Part shown: in pieces, positions 13,820 to 20,194 of the stretch
Numbering within the stretch: the stretch's first letter is position 1
Layout of the letters: every line of letters begins with the position of its first letter
DNA from: an uncultured Paenibacillaceae bacterium
GTDB lineage: Bacteria > Bacillota > Bacilli > Aneurinibacillales > Aneurinibacillaceae
Direction of reading: 5' to 3'
Assembly (NCBI GenBank): GCA_937874515.1
Contig: CALNBV010000032.1
Span: 1-20,194, forward strand
Length of the DNA stretch: 20,194 nt
Notes under the pieces: model-generated
Databases searched by the model: none
What the model was told of the DNA's origin: nothing
Seen by the model: the letters and a program-made list of their open reading frames with translations, nothing else
Position numbers and translations under genes: made by a program

Positions 13820-14740
13820 CTATGCTCCCTTCTCAACAGGTTTTGGCTCTTGTACAGGTTTAACTTCTTCTTGTTGCCAACCGCCTTTACCAAAACCATA
13901 AGTAATGGATTTTGTAGGACATACTGCCACACATTGCTGGCAGGTAATGCAGTTATGATTGCTATGTTGAATTTTCTTGTCTTCACCTTGGGTTAAAGCA
14001 CGCATTGGACAGTCTTTCACGCAGGCATTGCAAGATACGCATTTTTTGCGGTCATACTTAATTTTCATAGTAAAAGGAAGTTTCGCTCCAACAGCATGAA
14101 CGATGTTTTGTGCAGCTCCAACAGGGCACATGAAGTTGCAATAGCCCCGTCCGCCTTTAGTAAAGAGGCCAAAAACCACAAGCCAGAGAAAAGCAGTAAT
14201 GATTGCTGTTGATCCAAGTACGCCGAAATCTCCCCAGATTCCACCGTTTGTAAACTTTTCAAAGAAGGAATACCCACAATAAGAGCAAGATAAGGATAGG
14301 CCAATTATTGGTCCGATAATAAAAGCAGCAAAGAATCCATAACGAAGTGGTACAGGGTTTACATATTTAGACCAATCTACTTTCCATTTATCAGGCAACA
14401 AGCGGCTTAAATATTCGGTAAAAGCCCCGGCTGCACAAAGTTTTCCGCAGAAGAAAGGCCCAAGGAGAAAGGCACTTACTAACAATAGTATTAAACTAAT
14501 GCCTGTTACTGAAAGAATGACAATCCCTTTCCCTGTGAGCATATCTACTAAAGGCATGCGGAAACAGGTTGCATGGATATCCCCGGAACGTTTTTCATCT
14601 AATAGAAAAGCTAATCCTCTATTAAATAAGGCAAAGGGTGCGAAAAAGAGGGCAAAACCTACTACGTACCAAATAAACCTTTTTAGTAAGGACATCCGTG
14701 ATTTCTTTTGTATTTTACTAACTTTCTTGCCTTTCCACAT
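13820..14740 (-). CDS. Membrane polyferredoxin, NapH/NosR/CcoG-type 4Fe-4S protein
   Basis: A 306-aa electron-transfer protein with about four membrane helices (20-40, 72-96, 131-150, 175-195). Cys pairs of the NapH-like type appear as CGKLC (98-102) and CNFMCP (201-206); another pair, CSYC, lies at 152-155. The C-terminal cytosolic domain holds two classic 4Fe-4S motifs, with cysteines 234/237/240/244 and 264/267/270/274, each ending CP. The tail is Glu/Lys/Pro-rich. Such proteins pass electrons across or along the membrane; the donor and acceptor are unknown. The ATG has AAGGGG ten bases upstream. Middle gene of a three-gene operon; no Nap, Nos or cytochrome oxidase gene lies nearby. Confidence 0.88.
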   Translation of the reverse strand: MWKGKKVSKIQKKSRMSLLKRFIWYVVGFALFFAPFALFNRGLAFLLDEKRSGDIHATCFRMPLVDMLTGKGIVILSVTGISLILLLVSAFLLGPFFCGKLCAAGAFTEYLSRLLPDKWKVDWSKYVNPVPLRYGFFAAFIIGPIIGLSLSCSYCGYSFFEKFTNGGIWGDFGVLGSTAIITAFLWLVVFGLFTKGGRGYCNFMCPVGAAQNIVHAVGAKLPFTMKIKYDRKKCVSCNACVKDCPMRALTQGEDKKIQHSNHNCITCQQCVAVCPTKSITYGFGKGGWQQEEVKPVQEPKPVEKGA

Positions 14741-14754
14741 GGTTACACATCCCC

Positions 14755-15333
14755 TTAATGGCAGCTTTCTTTATTGTCATTTTGATTATTGGTAGCGCCT
14801 GTATTCGTTTCATATTTAGAATTGATAATTTTCACTGGAATTGTGCCAATCAACTTATTGGTTTTCCAATCCATCAATTGAATTTCACCAATGAATACCA
14901 CTGCCTGTTTCCGAACATCAGCAGGCAATTCAACACCAAAATCGATACTAATGGAGTCTCCTGGTTTTATTGGTTTTAAAATACGGCCTGTTTTCTCATC
15001 ATAAGGCCCACGATATCTAACTTCGACTTTTCCAGGAAAGTTAGAGAACTTGAATTGAATAAAGGCTGGTTTTTTTCCTTCATACACCAGGTTTCCTTTT
15101 CCGTGGCCAGAAGAGATGGTTATCATTCCTGGTTGAATAAGCTTTTTCGGTAATCCTTGTTCGTTTATATCTAAAACAACTTCTTTGGTTGAGTTTCCTG
15201 GAACAGTGACTTTAAATTTAGCGCTTTCTTCTGCAGTAGCGTTGCGATACATCCCCCCGCTTAATGCAATCCCAAACATCAGTATAAAAAGTACAACCAT
15301 GGTCCATTTTGAAGTGCCAAGACGCTTCTTCAT
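14755..15333 (-). CDS. Exported or membrane-anchored protein ending in Cys-His
   Basis: A 192-aa protein I do not recognise. Residues 1-10 are basic (MKKRLGTSKW), followed by the hydrophobic TMVVLFILMFGIALSGG, a signal peptide or N-terminal anchor without a lipobox. The remainder is strand-rich and probably a beta sandwich (for example FIQFKFSNFPGKVEVRY, GDSISIDFGVELPADV, IGEIQLMDW). The last residues are polar and end NDNKESCH, giving one C-terminal Cys-His pair and no other cysteine. The start was set at ATG 15333 because AGGAGG lies six bases upstream. First gene of the operon, 14 bp before the polyferredoxin. It may be a structural or donor partner of that protein. Confidence 0.72.
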   Translation of the reverse strand: MKKRLGTSKWTMVVLFILMFGIALSGGMYRNATAEESAKFKVTVPGNSTKEVVLDINEQGLPKKLIQPGMITISSGHGKGNLVYEGKKPAFIQFKFSNFPGKVEVRYRGPYDEKTGRILKPIKPGDSISIDFGVELPADVRKQAVVFIGEIQLMDWKTNKLIGTIPVKIINSKYETNTGATNNQNDNKESCH

Positions 15334-15437
15334 TTTCGGCCTCCTAGTATAAAAAGAATGAATCATTTCAATGGATTTATTGTAATCAATAGGATGGAGA
15401 TTACTGTGTTGCCTTTAAGAAGAGACAATGAGAAGTT

Positions 15438-15453
15438 TGTGAAATGTTTAACA
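15438..15453. promoter_or_regulatory. Candidate Fnr/Crp-type site upstream of the redox operon
   Basis: TGTGA-N6-TAACA differs by one base from the Bacillus Fnr/Crp consensus TGTGA-N6-TCACA. It lies 105 bp before the first gene of the polyferredoxin operon. No convincing SigA promoter is found at the matching distance, so this is tentative. Apart from this site and the terminator, the stretch 15334-15588 shows no gene. Confidence 0.3.
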
Positions 15454-15517
15454 TAATATTGGATTTAGCAATCTAAAAATGTGAGGATTTAGGAAACAAA
15501 AAGTTATATTTTAAAGA

Positions 15518-15562
15518 AAAACAAGGGGATTTACATCATATGGATGTAAATCCCCTTGTTTT
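15518..15562 (-). terminator. Strong terminator of the GGDEF/EAL gene
   Basis: Perfect 20-bp stem, beginning AAAACAAGGGGATTTACATC (15518-15537), with the five-base loop ATATG and the exact complement at 15543-15562. On the complement it ends in TTTT followed by TCTTT. It starts 27 bp beyond the stop of the minus-strand gene. Confidence 0.85.
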
Positions 15563-15588
15563 AACCTAACAGTTCTTCCTAACTGTTC

Positions 15589-16896
15589 TTATAGAAATTT
15601 CTCGCTAATCGTCTGAGGTGGCTCTGGTTTACCAAAGAAAAAGCCTTGCATGCGATCACATTTTTGCTGTTTTAAGTATTCCAGTTGTTCTCCATTCTCT
15701 ACGCCCTCTGCCGTGACTTTCAAATTAAATTGATGGGCTAAGGAAATGACTGTGTTGGCTAATGTCCCATCCCCATTAGCAATATCCTTTATGAAGGATC
15801 GGTCAATTTTTAGTGAGTTAATGGGATAATGCTTCAAATACCGCAAGGAAGAATACCCCATGCCAAAGTCATCAATGGCAATTTTAATTCCCTGGCTGTC
15901 TAATTGATGTAATGTATAAAAAATAAAATCGCTATTGTTCATGCTTATACTTTCCGTAATTTCTAACTCTAAATACTCTGAAGGCAATCTCGTTTGCTGT
16001 AAAACCTTATTTATATATTCTACAAGTCCTGTATGGTGGAAATGGGATGCTGATAAGTTTACACTAATGGGTACAATGGTGCACCCCTCATCCAACCATT
16101 TACGATTTTGTGTGCACGCTTGTTGTATGACCCATTCAGTGATCGGAATGATTAAACCTAACTCTTCAGCAACAGGAATAAAGGATGCAGGCAATAGTAA
16201 CCCTTTTTTGGGATGTTGCCAGCGAATGAGCGCTTCTAATGCAACAAGTTGGCCAGTATGGGCATCCACAAGGGGTTGGTAAAATAGAGCGAATTCATCC
16301 CGGTCCAGTGCCCTGCGCAATTCGCTTTCCAAATTCATATTGCTAGGAAGTTCGTGAATCATCTCTTCCTCATATAATTTGTAATGGTCCCTGTCCCGTT
16401 TTGCCCAATGTAGGGCAATACTTGCTTTTTGCAATAAAAGTTCATAATTTTCCCCGTCAGAAGGATAAAAAGAGATTCCTAATGAACTGCTGATATAAAC
16501 CTCCTGGTTCCCCAATAAAAAGGGATGGTTGAAACATTGAATCAGTTTCTCCCCAATTTCAACTGCCTGAATCTCTTTCGTAATCTCTTTTACCAAAATG
16601 GTGAATTCATCCCCATTGAACCTGGCTAATAAAGTAAAAGAGGGCAGGCATGTACCCATTCTTTCCACGATTTTAACCATTAATCGATCACCCATATCAG
16701 GACCCATTGTATCATTTATCCGTTTAAATCGATTAATATCAAGAATCATGATCGCCACTAATTCCTGATTTTGTTCAGCCTTAACTAAGGCCCTCATAAG
16801 TTCTTCTTTAAAAACGGATTGAATAGGGAGCCCTGTTAAAGGATCAACTGCCTTTGGCTTTTTCAATTTAAAACGACGGGCGGGTACTTGTCTCAT
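15589..16896 (-). CDS. Cytosolic GGDEF-EAL protein, probable c-di-GMP phosphodiesterase
   Basis: A 435-aa protein without sensor or membrane domain. The GGDEF domain (about 17-175) carries NGDEF (94-98) in place of GGDEF, so cyclase activity is doubtful. The EAL domain (about 188-435) looks intact: EALIRW (221-226), VNLSAS (279-284), LEITES (311-316), DDFGMGYSSL (342-351), LKIDRSF and AEGVEN, which together hold the usual metal and catalytic residues. It therefore most likely degrades cyclic di-GMP, with the GGDEF part perhaps binding GTP as a regulator; that is inference from family knowledge. The ATG has the weak site GGGGTG five bases upstream. Monocistronic. Confidence 0.92.
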   Translation of the reverse strand: MRQVPARRFKLKKPKAVDPLTGLPIQSVFKEELMRALVKAEQNQELVAIMILDINRFKRINDTMGPDMGDRLMVKIVERMGTCLPSFTLLARFNGDEFTILVKEITKEIQAVEIGEKLIQCFNHPFLLGNQEVYISSSLGISFYPSDGENYELLLQKASIALHWAKRDRDHYKLYEEEMIHELPSNMNLESELRRALDRDEFALFYQPLVDAHTGQLVALEALIRWQHPKKGLLLPASFIPVAEELGLIIPITEWVIQQACTQNRKWLDEGCTIVPISVNLSASHFHHTGLVEYINKVLQQTRLPSEYLELEITESISMNNSDFIFYTLHQLDSQGIKIAIDDFGMGYSSLRYLKHYPINSLKIDRSFIKDIANGDGTLANTVISLAHQFNLKVTAEGVENGEQLEYLKQQKCDRMQGFFFGKPEPPQTISEKFL

Positions 16897-16930
16897 TCAA
16901 ACACCCCAATTAGTTTTCCTTATATTTACA

Positions 16931-16957
16931 AACGTATTAAACCATGAATTGGTTGCA
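16931..16957 (-). promoter_or_regulatory. Weak ECF-like promoter of the GGDEF/EAL gene
   Basis: On the complement, TGCAAC (16957-16952), 17 nt, CGTT (16934-16931). AAC-N17-CGTT matches the spacing in the sigY-like promoter at 18227, but the -35 is poorer. It would give a leader of about 28 nt. Confidence 0.25.
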
Positions 16958-17040
16958 ATTATTTGTTTATTATTTTATTTATAACATATTTCGACATAGT
17001 TTTTAATTCTCCTATGGTTTTGACTTGAAATTATAGTGAA

Positions 17041-17066
17041 AAAAAGGGGTGCATATTAGCACCCCT
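17041..17066 (-). terminator. Terminator of the sigY-type operon
   Basis: Perfect 8-bp stem AGGGGTGC / GCACCCCT (17045-17066) with a six-base loop, followed on the complement by seven Ts. It lies just past the stop of the YxlD-like gene. Confidence 0.88.
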
Positions 17067-17071
17067 CAAAC

Positions 17072-17275
17072 TTACGATTTTCTCTTTCTAAACACCCGTG
17101 TTACTAGGAGATAAACGATTAACGAACCAGGGACATTTAATAAACCGAACAATCCCCATAGCCAGGGGTATTTTTCTCCATTTTTTTGGGCGTCATTAAA
17201 TATAAAAATGCCCTGCAACAATAACAGCAGAAGAACAACACTGACCAGGATTGGATGGGCAAGGATTTCATTCAT
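17072..17275 (-). CDS. YxlD-like small membrane protein (probable anti-SigY component)
   Basis: A 67-aa protein (B. subtilis YxlD is 68 aa) with two membrane helices separated by a short polar loop (FNDAQKNGEKYPWLWG), and a basic end (RVFRKRKS). In B. subtilis YxlC and YxlD negatively regulate SigY; the same role is inferred from size, topology and gene order. The start was set at ATG 17275: AAAGGAAG lies nine bases upstream, and the start overlaps the YxlC-like stop as ATGAATGA, a typical coupling arrangement. The longer frame to 17302 has no ribosome site. Last gene of the operon. Confidence 0.72.
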   Translation of the reverse strand: MNEILAHPILVSVVLLLLLLQGIFIFNDAQKNGEKYPWLWGLFGLLNVPGSLIVYLLVTRVFRKRKS

Positions 17276-17663
17276 GTGATCCCACTTCCTTTCTATTCCC
17301 ATTTTTCACAAAGGGAAGGATGACCAGAGTGACAGGAATAAGTAAAAGCCACTGCCAGAGAAGGATGGTTTTCATTCCTAACACCACCATCCACAAAGGC
17401 AAGGAAAGAATAATAATGAGAGATGATAGGATAAAATTCCTCATTTCTTTCCGTCGTTTCTTTTCTTCCTTTCTTAAGAGTCCTTCATGAATAATTTCAT
17501 CTAAGGAAAGGTTCATGGAATCTTCGTCAGCAATTTTCATTTTTTCTAAGGATTGGGACATGTCTGCCATAAATAAATCTATATCCTCATCCATGGGGAA
17601 CGCCATTTTTTCCCCATAATAGCGGTCAATGGCTTGCCTTTCCTGCTCTTCTCTTTGTGTCAT
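17268..17663 (-). CDS. YxlC-like protein (probable anti-SigY component)
   Basis: A 131-aa protein with an acidic/polar cytosolic N-terminal half (1-75, including DEDIDLFMADMSQSLEKM and a highly basic KEEKKRRKEMR just before the membrane) and two membrane helices (about 77-95 and 100-118). This layout fits YxlC, the anti-sigma partner encoded directly after sigY. The cytosolic part is the likely sigma-binding region; that is inference. The ATG at 17663 has AAGGAGG seven bases upstream. It overlaps the sigma gene by 38 bp and the YxlD-like gene by 8 bp. Confidence 0.75.
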   Translation of the reverse strand: MTQREEQERQAIDRYYGEKMAFPMDEDIDLFMADMSQSLEKMKIADEDSMNLSLDEIIHEGLLRKEEKKRRKEMRNFILSSLIIILSLPLWMVVLGMKTILLWQWLLLIPVTLVILPFVKNGNRKEVGSHE

Positions 17664-18198
17664 TGCTTCCCCTCCTTTCCACTTCCTCCATGATTTTCTT
17701 GACGCAATAATGAAGACGAGAGCGAACTGTTCCTATGGGACAAGAAAGCATTCCTGCAATTTCCTCATACTTATACCCGTAATAATGTTTCAAAATAAAC
17801 ACTGACCTTTTTTCTAGCGGCAGGATTTGCAGGATTTCCATCGCTTCCTGTATCTCCAACTTTCGCATTACTTCTTCTTCTGGCTCTTTCCCATGGTCAG
17901 GTATCCTTTCTTCCAACTCCTCTGTAGGAAAGCTGTTTTGCTGTTTCCGCCATTCATCTTTCATACGGTTGGTGGCAATTTGAATTAACCAGGTAGAAAA
18001 TTTAGCTTCATGCCGATAACGGTCCAGGTTTTCTATCGCTTTCAACAAGGTATCCTGTACAATGTCCTGTGCCAGGTCCCTTTTTCCTGCCATTTTCATT
18101 ACATAACCGGAAAGGATTGGGTACTGTGCAGAAAGTAATTGTTGCAGCGCTTTTCGATCGCCTTGTTTCGCCTGCTGAATCCAATCTCTCTCATCCAT
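17626..18198 (-). CDS. sigY: ECF RNA polymerase sigma factor, SigY-like
   Basis: A 190-aa ECF sigma factor. Region 2 covers about 8-86 (QDIVQDTLLKAIENLDRY, KFSTWLIQIATNRMKDEWR), and region 4 about 115-172 (ILPLEKRSVFILKHYYGYKYEEIAGML, GTVRSRLHYCVKK helix-turn-helix). The assignment to SigY rests on the following YxlC- and YxlD-like genes and on the promoter upstream rather than on sequence alone. The ATG at 18198 follows an AAAGGAAGGG site. It probably activates its own operon (see 18227-18252) and is held by the two membrane proteins. The inducing signal cannot be read from the sequence. Confidence 0.85.
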   Translation of the reverse strand: MDERDWIQQAKQGDRKALQQLLSAQYPILSGYVMKMAGKRDLAQDIVQDTLLKAIENLDRYRHEAKFSTWLIQIATNRMKDEWRKQQNSFPTEELEERIPDHGKEPEEEVMRKLEIQEAMEILQILPLEKRSVFILKHYYGYKYEEIAGMLSCPIGTVRSRLHYCVKKIMEEVERRGSNDTKRRAGKASH

Positions 18199-18226
18199 GG
18201 CATCCCTTCCTTTCTGGTATGAATGA

Positions 18227-18252
18227 AACGGATTTACTCTAAAAAAAGTTCA
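18227..18252 (-). promoter_or_regulatory. ECF (SigY-type) autoregulatory promoter
   Basis: On the complement, TGAAC (18252-18248), a T-rich 17-nt spacer and CGTT (18230-18227), followed about 29 nt later by the sigma ATG. It fits the TGAAC...CGT(C/T) pattern of SigY-type promoters. The TGA of the -35 is also the stop codon of the upstream HAD gene. Confidence 0.7.
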
Positions 18253-18903
18253 TATGTATTTTATAATGTCTTGAAAATGCTTGATGTGTGCTTTTGTCGG
18301 CACCTGGTGCACCTTTAAATCAGATTCCCTCCCATTGTAAAGCAAAAAGGGGATACCGCTATGGTGTGCTGCCTTGCCATCAATCCATGAATCCCCAATC
18401 ATCAACCAGTTATTTTGAGAAATGATGGGGTGGTGCTCTCTTATGATTCGTTGAATGCCAGAAGGGGAGGGTTTTAACGCAGGCACCTGTTCTCGACCAT
18501 ATACTTTTCTAAAATAGGAGTGGATTCCTGTTTCTTGTAAGGCAGTTATTGCTGCCTGGTAGGCGTTGTTTGTCAGTACAAAGAGGGAACAATCCTGGCT
18601 TTTTAATTGAGCTAAGGTATCCTTTACCCCATCTTCTAAAGTAGCCCCCTGCATTCCATCTTCCTCAAACTTCCCGATTAATTGCCATATATTATTTTCT
18701 TGTTCCAAGGAAAGATGCCCACAAGCTTTCGCCTGGTTAATCAGTTGTGAGGTTGTATATATACTACTATCCTGAGTAGAATCTAGAACCCCCTGATCCA
18801 TCAACCACTGGGCTACCGTTTTTTTCATGCCAGAAAAATCAATATGGGAGTGAAGCAGGGTGTTATCTAAATCAAAAATGATTCCCTTCTGTCTTTCATT
18901 CAA
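18250..18903 (-). CDS. HAD family hydrolase (phosphatase-like)
   Basis: A 217-aa cytosolic haloacid-dehalogenase-type hydrolase, subfamily I with an alpha-helical cap. Motif I is FDLDNTL with D11 (nucleophile) and D13. Motif II is VLTNN (T111). Motif III is K144 in LKPSPSG, and motif IV is GDSWIDG with D171 and D175. All catalytic positions are present. The substrate is unknown; PGP- and PpaX-like phosphatases share this layout. The start is a TTG with AAGGAG nine bases upstream and no in-frame ATG near it. It ends on the -35 box of the sigma gene's promoter, so the two are probably separate units with some read-through. Confidence 0.88.
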   Translation of the reverse strand: MNERQKGIIFDLDNTLLHSHIDFSGMKKTVAQWLMDQGVLDSTQDSSIYTTSQLINQAKACGHLSLEQENNIWQLIGKFEEDGMQGATLEDGVKDTLAQLKSQDCSLFVLTNNAYQAAITALQETGIHSYFRKVYGREQVPALKPSPSGIQRIIREHHPIISQNNWLMIGDSWIDGKAAHHSGIPFLLYNGRESDLKVHQVPTKAHIKHFQDIIKYI

Positions 18904-18920
18904 GTAAATCCTCTCCTTCC

Positions 18921-18946
18921 TGAAACTTTTTCTCCCTAATTTCGTT
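18921..18946 (+). promoter_or_regulatory. ECF (SigY-type) promoter of the second Ecs-type transporter
   Basis: TGAAAC (18921-18926), a T-rich 16-nt spacer and CGTT (18943-18946). From TGAA to CGTT there are 18 nt, exactly as in the promoter of the sigY-like gene. The start of the ABC ATPase gene is 39 bp further on. Confidence 0.6.
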
Positions 18947-18985
18947 AAATATTACTATTAATGAATGTGGGGGGAAAGATTTTCT

Positions 18986-19741
18986 ATGGGACTAAATAGA
19001 GAAGCCCTGGTATGTACCCATCTAGAGGGAAGTTACAACGGGAAGAAATCTATTATTCACGATCTATCTTTTTCCGTTAAAAAAGGGGAGGTTGTAGGCC
19101 TTATCGGAAGCAATGGGACTGGCAAAAGCACTACCATTAAAGGAATCATTGATCTCCTTCCCTTTAAAAAAGGGGAAGTGGTGATTAATGGCTATTCCAT
19201 GGAAAGGGATACCCGTGAAGCTAAAAAATCATTAGGGTATGTTCCCGAGCTGCCGCAAATTTATGATGAATTAACCCTGCAGGAACACCTGCGCATGATT
19301 GCTGCCATGTATGAATTAACTGATGAAGTTTATGAGAAAAAAAGTAAGGAACTTCTGACTCTTTTTTCTTTAAACGAGCGTTTAACTGATTTCCCTGCAG
19401 ACTTTTCAAAAGGGATGCAACAAAAAACCATGATTCTCTGTGCCTTCATGCACCAACCAGACCTTTATATCATAGACGAACCATTTATTGGATTAGACCC
19501 TTTTGCCATTAAAAACTTAACCACACTATTACTCCATGAAAAAGAACGGGGAGCGGGGATTCTAATGAGTACACACGTTCTCGATTCTGCCGAAAAAATT
19601 TGTGACCGCTTTATTATTATGAAGGATGGGGGCATTCTTGCCCAGGGCACCTTAGCTGAATTATATGCCAGTCAGGGGGAGTTTCCCTCCCTTTTAGATT
19701 TATATATCCATCTCGCTTCACAGGAGCACGACCATGAATGA
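18986..19741 (+). CDS. EcsA-like ABC transporter ATP-binding protein (second copy)
   Basis: A 251-aa ATPase of the EcsA type. Walker A is GSNGTGKST (41-49), the signature is FSKGM (140-144), Walker B ends DLYIIDEP (159-166), and the switch His is H197. It shares the unusual SKGM signature and the xVPExPxxYxxLTLQEHL segment with EcsA at 5158, but the two are clearly diverged paralogues. I chose ATG 18986, with the G-rich site GGGGGGA about ten bases upstream; ATG 18965 has no site. It is coupled to the following permease by ATGAATGA (8-bp overlap). The likely ECF promoter upstream suggests control by the neighbouring sigma factor. Confidence 0.88.
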   Translation: MGLNREALVCTHLEGSYNGKKSIIHDLSFSVKKGEVVGLIGSNGTGKSTTIKGIIDLLPFKKGEVVINGYSMERDTREAKKSLGYVPELPQIYDELTLQEHLRMIAAMYELTDEVYEKKSKELLTLFSLNERLTDFPADFSKGMQQKTMILCAFMHQPDLYIIDEPFIGLDPFAIKNLTTLLLHEKERGAGILMSTHVLDSAEKICDRFIIMKDGGILAQGTLAELYASQGEFPSLLDLYIHLASQEHDHE

Positions 19742-20194
19742 ATTTAGCCTCTGGAAGAAACGTTTCGCTCATTATACAAAACTGCGAATCATTGATTTAA
19801 AGACAGTGGTTGATGATTGGATGGTTTGGGCATATATCCTTATTCCTTCACTAGTGATTGGGTTATTCCTTTACCGGGATACGTTGCTAAACCCACCGAA
19901 CTGGTTTTCAGCAGTCCCGCCAACAGTTCTTCTTTCACTCTTTATTCTCCGGGGATGGCTTTCTTCCTACAGGGTATATCTAAGTCCTGCAGATCCTTTG
20001 TTTTTGCAAGCCGGACCTTGGAATGAACGAAGGTTTGTCTTTTATTCCTTAGGTTGGCAGGGAATCAAAGAAGGGATTTATTCTCTTATTCTTGTCTTTC
20101 TCCTGTATCCTTATTTAGAAAGCCAGTTAGGATATGGGGTACTGGAGACATTGTTCCTTGCTCTTCTCACATGGATGGTGCAAATGTGCCTGTT
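19734..20194 (+). CDS. EcsB-like ABC transporter permease, truncated by window end
   Basis: The first 153 codons of a membrane protein running off the right edge, open throughout. It begins MNEFSLWKKRFAHYTK, like EcsB (both have a WKKR/WKRR start). Hydrophobic helices are visible at about 31-49, 58-75, 107-126 and 133-153. Between the second and third lies YRVYLSPADPLFLQ, in the position of FIKEGDRVFVLP in the first EcsB. The ATG has AGGAG seven bases upstream and overlaps the ATPase stop. It would pair with the ATPase upstream. Substrate unknown. Confidence 0.82.
   Translation, partial: MNEFSLWKKRFAHYTKLRIIDLKTVVDDWMVWAYILIPSLVIGLFLYRDTLLNPPNWFSAVPPTVLLSLFILRGWLSSYRVYLSPADPLFLQAGPWNERRFVFYSLGWQGIKEGIYSLILVFLLYPYLESQLGYGVLETLFLALLTWMVQMCL

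Noticed and set aside
13816..13986. 57-codon N-terminal extension of the small Cys-cluster protein
   Set aside because: It lies wholly within the polyferredoxin gene; GGGAG and ATG at 13815 give the better start.
1..20194. Mobile elements, CRISPR arrays, tRNA or rRNA genes
   Set aside because: No transposase or integrase coding sequence, regularly spaced repeats, tRNA cloverleaf or rRNA-like stretch was seen on reading both strands.

Overview
The window looks like ordinary chromosome from an endospore-forming Bacillota of the Bacillales (Bacillus-like). The support is a Spo0M N-terminus, an AsnO-type asparagine synthetase, EcsA/EcsB, a SigY-like ECF sigma factor with YxlC/YxlD-like partners, a SAM-I riboswitch, strong AGGAGG-type ribosome binding sites, and frequent GTG/TTG starts. 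I cannot name the genus. I see no transposase, phage gene, CRISPR array, tRNA or rRNA.

Layout. 1-58: start of spo0M (minus). 226-642: universal stress protein behind a SigB-like promoter. 677-1316: two small minus-strand genes (DUF1450-type, DUF3905-like). 1456-3303: asnB/asnO-type asparagine synthetase with a strong terminator. 3484-3984: GNAT acetyltransferase, convergent with and overlapping ecsB. 3962-5901: ecsAB (minus). 5992-6303: small, very basic unknown protein. 6529-7362: YihY/BrkB membrane protein. 7382-7762: DUF423 membrane protein. 7853-10286: pxpB-pxpC-pxpA (5-oxoprolinase), with overlapping genes read from a good SigA promoter. 10374-10572: divergent SAM-I riboswitch with its terminator, leading into an unrecognised 108-aa gene. 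11015-12176: MarR regulator and orphan FdnI-type cytochrome b, preceded by a perfect 22-bp palindrome. 12381-13013: FAH-family enzyme. 13125-13589: small unknown (DUF3939-like). 13597-15333: three-gene unit of an exported protein, a membrane polyferredoxin and a tiny Cys-cluster protein. 15589-16896: GGDEF/EAL protein. 17072-18198: SigY-like sigma factor with YxlC/YxlD-like proteins. 18250-18903: HAD phosphatase. 18986-end: second EcsA/EcsB-type transporter, cut off by the window edge.

How the parts may work together. Three observations stand out. (1) A textbook SAM-I riboswitch, with mutually exclusive P1, antiterminator and terminator helices, controls a gene of no recognised function, which points to a possible new member of sulfur/methionine/SAM metabolism. 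(2) The sigY-like gene and the divergent second Ecs-type transporter each carry the same ECF promoter pattern, TGAA-N18-CGTT. This recalls B. subtilis, where an ABC transporter (YxlFG) lies inside the sigY operon, although here the transporter is an Ecs-type paralogue in a separate transcription unit. (3) The exported protein, polyferredoxin and Cys-rich micro-protein form a compact, apparently undescribed redox unit, possibly under an Fnr/Crp-type site.
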